Shown piece by piece: positions 8,066-16,970 of a DNA stretch of 64,000 nt (position 1 is the first letter of the stretch; each line of letters opens with the position of its first letter). The position numbers were made by a program, and so were the translations under genes. Source of the DNA: Paraburkholderia sp. (lineage in GTDB: Bacteria > Pseudomonadota > Gammaproteobacteria > Burkholderiales > Burkholderiaceae); NCBI GenBank assembly GCA_004322045.1, contig SCRN01000022.1, positions 38,712-102,711 of the forward strand. Reading direction: 5' to 3'. The notes under the pieces were generated by a model, which saw nothing but the letters and a program-made list of their open reading frames with translations, was not told where the DNA came from and did no database searches.

Positions 8066-9853
8066 TCAATCCACTCCGCCGAGATAGGCTTCGACCACCG
8101 CCGGGTCGTTTTGCACGTCTTCGGGCAAGCCATGTGCGATGCGCGTGCCGAACTCCATGACGACGAGCCGATCCGCGAGATTCATCACGAAGTCCATGTC
8201 GTGTTCGACCAGCAGTACGCTCATGCCTTCCGCCTTGAGCTTGCGCAGCAACTCGGCCAGTTGCTGTTTCTCTCGATAACGCAGCCCCGCCGCCGGCTCG
8301 TCGAGCAACAAGAGCGTCGGATCACAGCACAAGGCTCGCGCGATCTCCAAAATCCGCTGTTGCCCAAGTGCGAGGCTGCCGGCTTCGTCGTACATGTGCT
8401 CTTCGAGCCCCACCCGCCGGATCTGCTCGGCCGCGTCGAACATCAACCTCGCCTCCTCGGCCGCGTTGAGCCGGGCAAGGCTGCGCCAAACGCCGCTCGA
8501 CCCGCGCAGGTGTGCGCCGATTGCGACGTTCTCGAGCACCGTCATCGACGGCAACAGCTTGACGTGCTGGAACGTGCGGCCAATGCCGCGTTTGACGATT
8601 TCACGTGAATTGAGCGCATCGATACGCTCGCCGCGGAAATGGATTTCGCCGCGCGTCGCTTGCAGCACGCCTGTCACGAGATTGAACGTCGTCGATTTGC
8701 CCGCGCCGTTTGGGCCGATCAGGCCGACGATTTGGCCCGCGGTTACTTCGAAGCTGACGTCGTTGACAGCCACGAGCCCGCCGAACTCCTTGCGCGCCCG
8801 ATCAACGACGAGCAACGGCTCTCCGGCGGGAACCCGCTCCCGCCTCGGTAGCGGATCGGCCTGCGCGGGCGCTCGTACAGGTGGGCCGCGCGGAAACCAG
8901 CGCGCCACGAACGGCCACACGCCGTACCGTGCGTACTGCAGCAGCGCGACCATCAACACGCCGAAGACAATGATTTCGAAGTTGCCGCTCTGGCCCAGCA
9001 GCACGGGCAACCAAGACTGCAGGTAGTCTTGCACGATGGTGAGAATAGCCGCGCCCAGAATCGCACCCCAGACATGCGCAACGCCACCCACAACCGCCAT
9101 GAACAGATACTCGATGCCATGGTTCAACCCGAACGGCGTGGGATTCACGGCGCGTTGCAGATGCGCAAAGAGAAAGCCGGAGATCGCCGCGAGAATGGCC
9201 GCGTACACGAAAATGACGACCCGCATCCATGCGGTGTTGACGCCCATCGCCTCGGCCATCGCGCTCGCCCCGCGCAATGCGCGAATCGCTCGTCCCGGCC
9301 GGCTATTAAGCAAGTTCTGAATTGAAATCACCGCAATCAACACCACGGCCCAAATCAGGTAATAGATACTGCGCCCCGAGGCGAACGAGAGGCCGAGTGC
9401 GCTCAGCGCCGGAATGCCGTTGATGCCGTCGTACTTGCCCAATGCATCGAGGTTGCCGAACAGGTAATAGAGCGACAGCCCCCACGCGATGGTGCCCAGC
9501 GGCAGGAAGTGCCCCGACAAGCGCATGGTGACGGCGCCGATGACAAGCGCAACGAGCGCCGTTAGCGCAATGCCGACGAACAAGGCGATCCAAGGCGAGA
9601 CGCCGAACTGCGTCGTCAAATAGGCTGTCGCGTAGGCGCCGACGCCGACGAACGCCGCCTGGCCGAAGCTGGTCATGCCGCCTACGCCCGTCAGCAATAC
9701 AAGCCCGAGCGCGACGATCGAATACAGCCCGATGTAGTTGAGCAGCGTGATCCAGTACTCCGGCACGTGCAGCGGATGCGGCAACACGGGCAGCGCGAAC
9801 AGGACGACGAGAAAGCACCAAAACGGCTTGGTGCGGGAGAGTCGATGCTTCAT
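8066..9853 (-). CDS. LivM-LivG fusion: permease joined to ATPase (operon 1)
   Basis: A 595-residue protein joining two transporter subunits. Residues 1 to about 320 are a LivM permease with roughly nine membrane segments and the family motif LTGVGGMTSFGQAAFVGVGAY. After a Pro/Arg-rich linker (residues about 320-345), the rest is a LivG-type ATPase. Its Walker A is GLIGPNGAGKST, its Q-loop motif is GIGRTFQHVKLL, its signature is the degenerate LALGQQRILE, and its Walker B is LLLLDEPAAGL. Fused LivM-LivG proteins occur in several Burkholderiales transporters. The gene lies between livH (89 bp upstream) and livF. The predicted complex has this protein, LivH and LivF at the inner membrane. Confidence 0.9.
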   Translation of the reverse strand: MKHRLSRTKPFWCFLVVLFALPVLPHPLHVPEYWITLLNYIGLYSIVALGLVLLTGVGGMTSFGQAAFVGVGAYATAYLTTQFGVSPWIALFVGIALTALVALVIGAVTMRLSGHFLPLGTIAWGLSLYYLFGNLDALGKYDGINGIPALSALGLSFASGRSIYYLIWAVVLIAVISIQNLLNSRPGRAIRALRGASAMAEAMGVNTAWMRVVIFVYAAILAAISGFLFAHLQRAVNPTPFGLNHGIEYLFMAVVGGVAHVWGAILGAAILTIVQDYLQSWLPVLLGQSGNFEIIVFGVLMVALLQYARYGVWPFVARWFPRGPPVRAPAQADPLPRRERVPAGEPLLVVDRARKEFGGLVAVNDVSFEVTAGQIVGLIGPNGAGKSTTFNLVTGVLQATRGEIHFRGERIDALNSREIVKRGIGRTFQHVKLLPSMTVLENVAIGAHLRGSSGVWRSLARLNAAEEARLMFDAAEQIRRVGLEEHMYDEAGSLALGQQRILEIARALCCDPTLLLLDEPAAGLRYREKQQLAELLRKLKAEGMSVLLVEHDMDFVMNLADRLVVMEFGTRIAHGLPEDVQNDPAVVEAYLGGVD

Positions 9854-9941
9854 CGTGAAAACTGACTCCGGTTCTAAACCCGCGCTTCCGGGCGGTATGC
9901 CGAGACCCCGGCTCGACGGCCGGTGCTGGAGGGGCGCCTGC

Positions 9942-10997
9942 TCATTGCTCGTCCTCCTCGACGTGCCCCGCGGCCAAACTGCGCCAAAGCAGCACAGGAA
10001 TGATGAGCGTGAAGACGATCACTTCTTTGTAAGCGCTCGCCCAGAACGACGAATACGACTCAAGCAGCCCCACCAGCAGCGAGCCCGCGGCGGCGAGCGG
10101 ATAGCTGACGAGCCCGCCGATGATCGCGCCGACGAAGCCCTTCAAGCCGATCAGAAAGCCGGAGTCGTAATAGATGGTCGTTAGCGGCGCGACGAGGATG
10201 CCGGACAGCGCCCCGAGCCCCGCGGCCAACGTGAACGCGAGCCGCCCCGCCTGCGCCGTGCCGATGCCCACCAGCCGCGCGCCCAGCCGGTTCACCGACG
10301 TGGCCCGCAAGGCCTTGCCGGAAATCGAGCGGTCGAAGTAGAAATAGAGCGCCGCGATCAACACGAGTGCGGTCGCTATCACGCAGATGCTTTGGCCCGA
10401 AATCGACACGCCGCCGACGCTGAACGATGCGTCCGAAAACGGCGTCGTGCGTGAGCCTTCCGCGCCGAACATCAAGAGCCCAAGACCGACCATGGCGAAA
10501 TGCACCGCAACGGCGACGATCAAGAGCAATAGCGTCGTGGCTTCAGCAATCGGCTCGAAGGCCAAACGGTAGACGAATGGCCCGATCGGCACGACGATCG
10601 CGAGCGTCAAGGCAAGCTGCGCTACCATCGGCAAGCTCTGGCCGTAAAAGTGCTGGGCGATCGCATAGACGGCGATCGGACCGAACAGATATCGGCTCGC
10701 CAGCCCCGCCATCAACCGCGGCGCGTGCCGGCGGCGCTCCGGATGCCGCACGAGCCCCACCGCCTCGACGAAGAAGCACGCGGCGCCCAGCACCGGCAGC
10801 AAGATGGCGGTGGGCGGAAACTTCTGCGCTTGCAACATCGCAAGCGTCAACGCACCGTATGAAACGAACTCCCCTTGCGGGATGAAGATGACGCGCGTGA
10901 CGGAGAACACCAACACGAGCGCCAGCGCGAGCAGCGCATAGATCGCCCCGGTGGTGATCCCGTCTTGCGCGAGAATCGCCGCAATCGATAAATCCAT
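9942..10997 (-). CDS. livH: Branched-chain amino acid ABC permease LivH (operon 1)
   Basis: Inner-membrane permease of the HAAT family, 351 residues. It opens MDLSIAAILAQDGITTGAIYALLALALV, the LivH first helix, and ends in hydrophobic helices with a charged tail HVEEDEQ. The conserved region LRATSVNRLGARLVGIG near residue 240 is the loop that contacts the ATPases. Starting at ATG 10997 puts the family N-terminus first; upstream in-frame codons would run into the end of the binding-protein gene. A central hydrophilic insert (PERRRHAPR, around residues 83-91) makes it longer than E. coli LivH. Confidence 0.9.
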   Translation of the reverse strand: MDLSIAAILAQDGITTGAIYALLALALVLVFSVTRVIFIPQGEFVSYGALTLAMLQAQKFPPTAILLPVLGAACFFVEAVGLVRHPERRRHAPRLMAGLASRYLFGPIAVYAIAQHFYGQSLPMVAQLALTLAIVVPIGPFVYRLAFEPIAEATTLLLLIVAVAVHFAMVGLGLLMFGAEGSRTTPFSDASFSVGGVSISGQSICVIATALVLIAALYFYFDRSISGKALRATSVNRLGARLVGIGTAQAGRLAFTLAAGLGALSGILVAPLTTIYYDSGFLIGLKGFVGAIIGGLVSYPLAAAGSLLVGLLESYSSFWASAYKEVIVFTLIIPVLLWRSLAAGHVEEDEQ

Positions 10998-11103
10998 TCT
11001 GTTTGAGCCCCGTACTGCGATCTGACGAACCGGCTGAAGCGAAATCGAACCGACGGGCCGCGCGAGCGATCCGGCGCGCGGCCCGAGCGGCGAGGCTGGG
11101 CGG

Positions 11104-12261
11104 TTACTCGCCAAGCAGCTTCCACTTGCCGCCGGTGATCTGCACCATCACGCGCCCGCGTTGATCGAGCCCGTTGTGGTTAGCCGCCGACGTGTTCATG
11201 ATGCCGTGCGAAATCGGCAGCTCTTTGATGTTCTCGAGCGCGTCGCGAAGCGCCGAGCGGAACGCATCAGTACCGGGTTGGCCCTTCTTCAACGCCTCGG
11301 GAATCGCCCGCTGCAACATCTGCCCCGCATCCCACGCGTGGCCCCCGAACGTGGCCACCGTGCCGGCGCCATAGGCCTTCTCATAGGCTTGCTTATAGGC
11401 CAGTGCGGATTGCTTGACGGGATTGCTGTCCGGCAACTGATCGGCGACGAGAATCGGGCCGGCCGGCAGGATCTCGCCCTCGCAATCCTTGCCGCACACG
11501 CGCAGGAAGTCGTTGTTGGCTACCCCATGCGTCTGATAAATCTTCCCCTTGTAACCGCGCTCCTTGAGCTCCTTGGCTGGCAGTGCCGCCGGCGTACCCG
11601 AACCCGCGATCAGCACAGCATCGGGGTTGGCGCTGATCAACTTGAGCACCTGGCCGGTGACCGACGCGTCGGTCCGGTTGAATTTCTCGCTGGCGACGAC
11701 TTTCAAGTGGTCACCGGTCGCAGTCTTGGCGAACTCCGCATTCCAGCTCTCGCCATAGGCATCGGCGAAGCCGATGAAACCGACCGTTTTCACGCCGTGC
11801 TTCGACATGTAATCGGCAATTGCATTGGCCATGAGGCTATCGTTCTGCGGCGTCTTGAAAGCCCATTTGCGCTTCTCGTCCATCGGCTCGACGATCTTGG
11901 CCGATGCGGCCAGCGAAATCATCGGCGTCTTGCCCGCCGAGACAGGATCGAGCATCGCCAACGAGTTCGGCGTCACCGTGGAGCCGAGGATCGCGTCGAC
12001 GTGATCTTCGTCGATCAGCTTATGCACGTCCTGCACGGCTTTGCCCGTATCGGTGCCGTCGTCCAGCACGATGTATTGGACGCTCTTGCCGCCGATCTCC
12101 TTGGGCAATAGCGCCACGGTGTTCTTTTCGGGGATGCCGAGCGACGCGGCGGGCCCCGTCGTCGACAGCACCACGCCGATTTTTACCTGTGCGAAGGCCG
12201 CCGTCACGGCGCACATCATTGCAACCGCCACACCGCCATGTACCCATTGCTTCATCGTCAT
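11104..12261 (-). CDS. Periplasmic amino acid-binding protein (LivK/LivJ type, operon 1)
   Basis: Extracellular solute-binding protein of the type 1 periplasmic fold, 385 residues including a signal peptide of about 23 residues (WVHGGVAVAMMCAVTAAFAQ). The mature protein starts VKIGVVLSTTGPAASLGIPEKN, a LivJ/LivK-like strand and ligand loop. It should deliver a branched-chain or related amino acid to the LivH/LivMG/LivF complex encoded downstream. ATG 12261 was chosen because GGAG stands eight bases ahead of it and the signal peptide then begins normally. It is the first gene of its operon, with a 340-bp leader after the structured element at 12.6 kb. Confidence 0.9.
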   Translation of the reverse strand: MTMKQWVHGGVAVAMMCAVTAAFAQVKIGVVLSTTGPAASLGIPEKNTVALLPKEIGGKSVQYIVLDDGTDTGKAVQDVHKLIDEDHVDAILGSTVTPNSLAMLDPVSAGKTPMISLAASAKIVEPMDEKRKWAFKTPQNDSLMANAIADYMSKHGVKTVGFIGFADAYGESWNAEFAKTATGDHLKVVASEKFNRTDASVTGQVLKLISANPDAVLIAGSGTPAALPAKELKERGYKGKIYQTHGVANNDFLRVCGKDCEGEILPAGPILVADQLPDSNPVKQSALAYKQAYEKAYGAGTVATFGGHAWDAGQMLQRAIPEALKKGQPGTDAFRSALRDALENIKELPISHGIMNTSAANHNGLDQRGRVMVQITGGKWKLLGE

Positions 12262-12946
12262 TTTGAGATCTCCAGAGGCGTTACGCGAGAAAGCGCGTTG
12301 TCGTTGCCGACGCTGCGGCCGGCTGAAAGTGATTATTTTCGAAAATGGATTCGCGAGGCGTGCAGACGCACATTGACCGGCTGAGAACGATCGCGTTCGT
12401 TCGGATAAAACGGTGAAATGAAAATGCGGCGAATAATCGAGGAAGCGCAAAACCGCGGTAAAGCTGCGATGGCGGTCCGCATCGAGCACGATGCACGTGC
12501 CAAATACGGGCCCCGCGCGACGACGCGCCTACTGGACCGGCGCTGCGATGATGCAAACGGACCACTCGGTCTGAATGAATATGAGTCGGCAAGAATCGAA
12601 CGCGCAAATAAAAAGCGCTGTTGGATTCCCTCCAACAGCGCTTTCGTCCGGGCACTGAGTGCCTCGATTGTCTCCTCGTTCTCCACCTGTAAATTCGGTG
12701 CATCAGAACTGAGACGAAGATTAAACAACCCCGTCTTCTGCGACAACCTAGCACTTTCCCTAGTGGTGCACAGCAGCACGCAATTCGCGCATTCCTGCAT
12801 CGGCGAATATCGCTCGTGAGCCGCGCCTGGGCACGCATCCAAGCAGCATCGGCCCAGGGCGGTCTCGCGGGTGGGCGCCGACCCCTGCGCACCCTTACGC
12901 GAGACCCATGGCGCGGCGCAGCGCAAATGCCCCGCGTAAGCCGCCA
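12262..12946 (-). other. Intergenic region between the two liv operons, with structured leader candidate
   Basis: I see no protein gene here that I can support. Read on the minus strand, 12830-12605 has several possible stems. These include one near 12695-12740 (CAGAAGACG paired with CGTCT), the small perfect hairpin GGCAC-TCA-GTGCC at 12651-12663, and a strong terminator-like hairpin at 12605-12644. A short reading frame near 12800 contains consecutive Val-Leu-Leu codons (GTG CTG CTG). The segment is noticeably less GC-rich than its surroundings. It could be the 3' end of the upstream liv operon, an attenuator leader for the downstream one, or a small RNA gene. Confidence 0.4.
12605..12644 (-). 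terminator. Rho-independent terminator, minus strand
   Basis: A perfect 14-bp stem (AAAGCGCTGTTGGA at 12612-12625 with its complement at 12631-12644) and a five-base loop. On the minus strand it is followed by TTTTTATTT. It stops minus-strand transcripts about 340 bases before the livK gene of operon 1. It therefore either ends the upstream liv operon or works as an attenuator. Confidence 0.85.
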
Positions 12947-13918
12947 TCACCCGCGCAACGGCCGCACGCGAGCGATGATTTCGCCGACAATGCCGCGCCT
13001 GAACGTCAGCACGCACGCAATGAAGACGATGCCGATGACGATCGTCGTCGAATCGCCGAGCGAGTTGAACCACTGTACGTGCGTGAGCGCCGCGAGCGCG
13101 CCGCCGATATCGCCGAGACGGTCTTCGAGCGTGACGACGAGCGCGGCGCCGAGCAGCGGGCCGAACAGCGTGCCCATGCCGCCCACGAGCGTCATCAGGA
13201 TCACGAGGCCCGACATCGTCCAATAGGCGTCGCCAAGCGTCTCGAAGCCGAGCACGAGCACCTTCAACGAGCCGGCCAAACCAGCGATCCCGGCCGACAA
13301 CACAAAGGCGAGCAGCTTGAAGCGATCGGTGTCGTAGCCGAGCGAGATGGCGCGCGGCTCGTTCTCGCGAATCGCCGTCAGCACCTGTCCGAACGGCGAA
13401 TGGACGATGCGCACGATCAGCAAGAATGCGAGCACGACGGCGACGACCAAGACGTAATAGAGCGCCAGATCCGACGTCAAGTCCAAGAGGCCAAACAATT
13501 TGCCGCGCGGCACGCCTTGAAGGCCGTCCTCGCCGCCCGTGAAAGGCGCCTGCAGATAGACGAAATAGACGAGCTGCGCGAGCGCGAGCGTGACCATCGC
13601 GAAGTAGATGCCTTGCCGTCGAATCGCGAAGAAACCGACGATAAGACCGAGCAAGGTCGCCGCGGCCGTGCCGGCCAGCACGCCGAGCTCGGGCGTGAGC
13701 CCCATCGACTCGATCGCGTAGCCGGTCAGATAGCCCGCTGTGGCGAGAAACATCGCATGGCCGAACGAGAGCAGCCCCGTTTAGCCGATCAGCAAGTTGA
13801 ACGCGGCCGCAAACAGCGCGAAGCACAGCACTTTCATCACGAACACGGGGTACGCGCCGAGCCACGGGGCGGCTAGGAGCCCCACGAGCAAGAGGGCGTA
13901 CAGCGCTTTTCTTTGCAT
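12947..13918 (-). pseudogene. livM: LivM permease (operon 2) interrupted by an in-frame stop
   Basis: The reading frame encodes a 323-codon LivM permease: MQRKALYALLLVGLLAAPWL at the N-terminus, then after codon 45 the family sequence TGLLSFGHAMFLATAGYL and the full set of later helices to the end. Codon 46 is TAA (13781-13783), just where LivM proteins normally have Tyr in the conserved G-Y-T-G-L-L-S-F-G-H motif. A single base change would restore Tyr. The next in-frame ATG is 13753, which would lose the first helix and that motif. The start overlaps the livH stop (TAATG), so the gene was translationally coupled. It is either a recent nonsense mutation or a sequencing error. Confidence 0.88.
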
Positions 13919-14802
13919 TACCGCTCCTTGCCGAAAAGACCTGCGGGCCGCACGAGCAACACGATCGCCATGATGACGAAGACGACGGTGGCCGAGGCCT
14001 GCGGGTAGAACACGCGCGTGAAGCCTTCCACGACGCCGAGCATGAGGCCCGTGAGGATCGAGCCCATGATCGAGCCCATGCCGCCGATCACGACCACTGC
14101 GAACACGGTGATGATCATCGACTGGCCCATCAGCGGCGAGACCTGGATGACCGGTGCCGCGAGCACCCCGGCGAAGGCTGCCAGCGCGACGCCGAAGCCG
14201 TAGGTCAGCGTGATCATGAGCGGGACGTTCACGCCGAACGCCTCGACGATCTTCGGATTTTCCGTGCCTGCGCGCAGATAGGCGCCGAGCCGCGTCTTCT
14301 CGATCACGAACCAAGTGGCGAAGCAGACGACGAGCGAAGCGACGACCACCCACGCCCGGTAGTTCGGCAGATACATGAAGCCGAGATTGGTTGCGCCCGC
14401 AAGGAGATCGGGCACGTCGTACGGCTGGCCTGAGGACCCATAGATCGAGCGAAACACGCCTTCGACGACGAGCGTGAGACCGAAAGTCAACAACAGCCCG
14501 TATAGATGATCGAGCCGATAGAGCCAGCGCAGCATCGTGCGTTCGATGAACATACCGAATAGGCCGACCACGAGCGGCGCGAGCACGAGCATCGCCCAAT
14601 AGGGCAAGCCCAAATAGTTCAAGCCCATCCATGCGAGCATGGCGCCCAGCATGAACAACGCCCCGTGCGCGAAGTTGATCACGTTGAGCATGCCGAAGAT
14701 CACCGCTAGGCCGAGGCTCAGGATCGCATAGAACGATCCGTTCACGAGCCCGAGCAAAAGCTGGCTCAGCATGGCCTGCAACGGAATGCCGAAGATATCC
14801 AT
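13918..14802 (-). CDS. livH: Branched-chain amino acid ABC permease LivH (operon 2)
   Basis: A 294-residue inner-membrane permease of the HAAT family with about eight hydrophobic segments. The N-terminal half shows LLLGLVNGSFYAILSLGLAVIFG and NVINFAHGALFMLGA, both LivH hallmarks. The cytoplasmic loop TRLGAYLRAGTENPKIVEAFGVNV is the usual ATPase-contact region. The gene overlaps the following livM and follows livK after 87 bp. With livM interrupted, this subunit may lack its normal heterodimer partner. Confidence 0.93.
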   Translation of the reverse strand: MDIFGIPLQAMLSQLLLGLVNGSFYAILSLGLAVIFGMLNVINFAHGALFMLGAMLAWMGLNYLGLPYWAMLVLAPLVVGLFGMFIERTMLRWLYRLDHLYGLLLTFGLTLVVEGVFRSIYGSSGQPYDVPDLLAGATNLGFMYLPNYRAWVVVASLVVCFATWFVIEKTRLGAYLRAGTENPKIVEAFGVNVPLMITLTYGFGVALAAFAGVLAAPVIQVSPLMGQSMIITVFAVVVIGGMGSIMGSILTGLMLGVVEGFTRVFYPQASATVVFVIMAIVLLVRPAGLFGKER

Positions 14803-14889
14803 TGAACCTGCCGTCGAAAAGAGAAAGACGCGCGCGGGGCAGCCGCGCGCGCCGCTACCGCGTACCGCGCGAGTCCGAGCCTAAGGCTG

Positions 14890-16110
14890 TTACTTCCACA
14901 GGTCGCACTGCGTGTCCTGCTTGGACGTGAACGCTTGGTCTCCGGGAATCGTCGCCTTGAGCGTGTAGTAATCCCACGGCTTCTTCGATTCGGCCGGGCT
15001 CTTCACTTGGAACAGGTACATGTCGTGGATCATGCTGCCGTCCTCGCGCACGTAGCCCTTCGCGTAGAAGTCGTCGACCTTCTGCTTGTGCAGTTGCGCC
15101 ATGACCTTGTCCGTATCGGTCGAGCCCACTGCCTTGACTGCGTTCAGATAATCCATCGTCGCCGAGTAGTCGGCCGCTTGCAGGCTCGAGGGCATCTTGC
15201 CGGTCTTCTTGAAGTACTTCTCGGCCCATGCGCGCGATTTCGCGTTTTGATCCCAGTACCAGCTGTCCGTGAGCAGCAGGCCCTGCGCCGTCGGCAAGCC
15301 GACGCTATGCACGTCGTCGATGAACATCAGCAGCGCGGCGATCTTCATCGTTTTCGAAATGCCGAATTCCTTGGCCGCCTTCAACGAATTGACGGTGTCG
15401 CCGCCGGCATTGGCAAGACCGAGCACTTGCGCCTTCGACGATTGCGCCTGCAACAGGAACGACGAGAAGTCCGACGCGGAGAGCGGGTGCAGCGCACGGC
15501 CGAGCACCTTGCCGCCGTTTTCTTCGACGACCTTGGTCGTATTGGCGTCGAGCGACTTGCCGAAGGCGTAATCGGCCGTGAGGAAGTACCACGTCTTCAA
15601 GCCCTGCTTGACGATCGCCGAGCCCGTACCCTTGGCCAGCGCCGTCGTGTCGTATGCATAGTGAATCGTGTAGGGCGTGCACTGCTTGTTGGTCAAGGCA
15701 TCGGTGCCCGCGCCGATCGAGATGTACGGCCGCTTCTTCTCCTTGATGACGTCGTTCATCGCCAGGCCCGTCGCCGAATTCGTGCCGCCGATGAGCAGAT
15801 CGAGGCCCTCGGTGTCGATCCATTTGCGTGCGGTCGAAGCGGCGATGTCTGCCTTGTTCTGGTGATCTTGCGTCAACAACTTGATCGGCAAGCCGTTGAC
15901 TTTGCCGCCGAAATCGTCGATCGCCATTTGAATGGCGGTCGCCCCACCCTTGCCGTCGATGTCGGCATAAAGGCCCGACAGGTCGGTGATGAAGCCGATC
16001 GTGACTTGATTCTCGGCGGCTGCGGCCTGCTGCGCCGCCGTCGCGGCGGCAAGTGCGGTTGCGGTGATGGCGAGAGTGCGAGCAGCGCTTGCGAGCAACT
16101 TGGTCCTCAT
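14890..16110 (-). CDS. Periplasmic amino acid-binding protein (LivK type, operon 2)
   Basis: A 406-residue solute-binding protein with an alanine-rich signal peptide of about 31 residues. The mature chain begins NQVTIGFITDLSGLYADIDGKGG. It has the type 1 periplasmic fold and aligns by eye with the larger LivJ/UrtA-like branch that often binds aromatic or branched-chain compounds or short amides. It lies between the ATPase and permease genes of operon 2. The two binding proteins in this window differ clearly in sequence, so the two transporters probably have different ligands. Confidence 0.9.
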   Translation of the reverse strand: MRTKLLASAARTLAITATALAAATAAQQAAAAENQVTIGFITDLSGLYADIDGKGGATAIQMAIDDFGGKVNGLPIKLLTQDHQNKADIAASTARKWIDTEGLDLLIGGTNSATGLAMNDVIKEKKRPYISIGAGTDALTNKQCTPYTIHYAYDTTALAKGTGSAIVKQGLKTWYFLTADYAFGKSLDANTTKVVEENGGKVLGRALHPLSASDFSSFLLQAQSSKAQVLGLANAGGDTVNSLKAAKEFGISKTMKIAALLMFIDDVHSVGLPTAQGLLLTDSWYWDQNAKSRAWAEKYFKKTGKMPSSLQAADYSATMDYLNAVKAVGSTDTDKVMAQLHKQKVDDFYAKGYVREDGSMIHDMYLFQVKSPAESKKPWDYYTLKATIPGDQAFTSKQDTQCDLWK

Positions 16111-16202
16111 TGGTATCTCCTTCTTCGCTTATGGTTGTGCGTGCAACTGTTTTCCCAGCATGCGGTGCGCCGTAGCGACCCGCACAGCATATGCTTCGCG
16201 CT

Positions 16203-16970
16203 TCACACGCCCAGCAGATCGTGCAGCACCGGCATCTTGCTTTCCAATTCGCTCGCGACGAAATGCTCGACGATGCGCCCATGCTCCATGACATAGAAGC
16301 GATCGGCCAGCGGCGCCGCAAAGCGAAAATTTTGTTCGACCATGACGATCGTGTAGCCGCGCGATTTCAATGCGAGGATCATGCGCGCCAGAGCTTGCAC
16401 GATCACCGGCGCGAGACCTTCGGAGATCTCGTCGAGCAGCAGCAAATTCGCGCCCGTGCGCAAGATGCGCGCCACGGCCAGCATCTGTTGTTCGCCGCCT
16501 GAAAGCCGCGTGCCCTGACTCATGCGGCGCTCTTTCAGGTTCGGGAACATCTCGTAGATCTCGTCGATCGACATGGCGTTGCCGCTTAGGCCCACCGTCG
16601 GCGGCAGCAGCAGGTTCTCTTCGCACGACAGGCTGGAGAAGATCGCGCGCTCTTCGGGGCAATAGCCGACGCCGCAATGCGCGATCTTATGGGTCGGAAG
16701 ATGAATCGTCTCGCGCTCGCCGATCAGCACCGATCCCGTGCGCCGGCCCGTGAGGCCCATGATGGCGCGCAGCGTCGTCGTGCGTCCGGCGCCATTGCGG
16801 CCGAGCAAGGTCACGACTTCGCCTCGGCCCACCCTCAGATCGACGCCGTGCAGAATGTGCGATTCGCCGTACCATGCCTGCAAGCCGGTGATCGTCAATG
16901 CGGCCGGGCCATCGGCAACCGCTTGCTCGGCGCCGCTCACCTCGATGTTTTCGCGCTCGGCGTGGTTCAT
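16203..16970 (-). CDS. livF: LivF-type ABC ATPase with Arg in place of the Walker A Lys (operon 2)
   Basis: A 255-residue HAAT-family ATPase. The order of motifs is normal: LLGRNGAGRTTTLRAIMG (Walker A region, residues 56-73), the LivF segment HCGVGYCPEERAIFSSL, the signature LSGGEQQMLAVARIL and Walker B LLLLDEISEGLAP. Residue 63, the Walker A lysine that contacts the ATP phosphates in nearly all ABC proteins, is Arg here (codon CGC, 16782-16784). I believe some Burkholderiales relatives share this change, so it need not mean the gene is dead. The start overlaps the stop of livG by four bases. Confidence 0.9.
   Translation of the reverse strand: MNHAERENIEVSGAEQAVADGPAALTITGLQAWYGESHILHGVDLRVGRGEVVTLLGRNGAGRTTTLRAIMGLTGRRTGSVLIGERETIHLPTHKIAHCGVGYCPEERAIFSSLSCEENLLLPPTVGLSGNAMSIDEIYEMFPNLKERRMSQGTRLSGGEQQMLAVARILRTGANLLLLDEISEGLAPVIVQALARMILALKSRGYTIVMVEQNFRFAAPLADRFYVMEHGRIVEHFVASELESKMPVLHDLLGV

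Noticed and set aside
8597..8612. A third parS-like site, GATTTCACGTGAATTG
   Set aside because: Only the inner TTTCACGTGAA core fits; 5 of 16 positions differ from the palindrome, including the outer bases, and it lies in coding DNA where such a core arises by chance.
12333..13865. A long open minus-strand frame running across the livM gene end and the intergenic segment
   Set aside because: It is out of frame with livM over 12947-13865, is very Arg-rich, and shows no family resemblance; GC-rich DNA leaves such frames open by chance.
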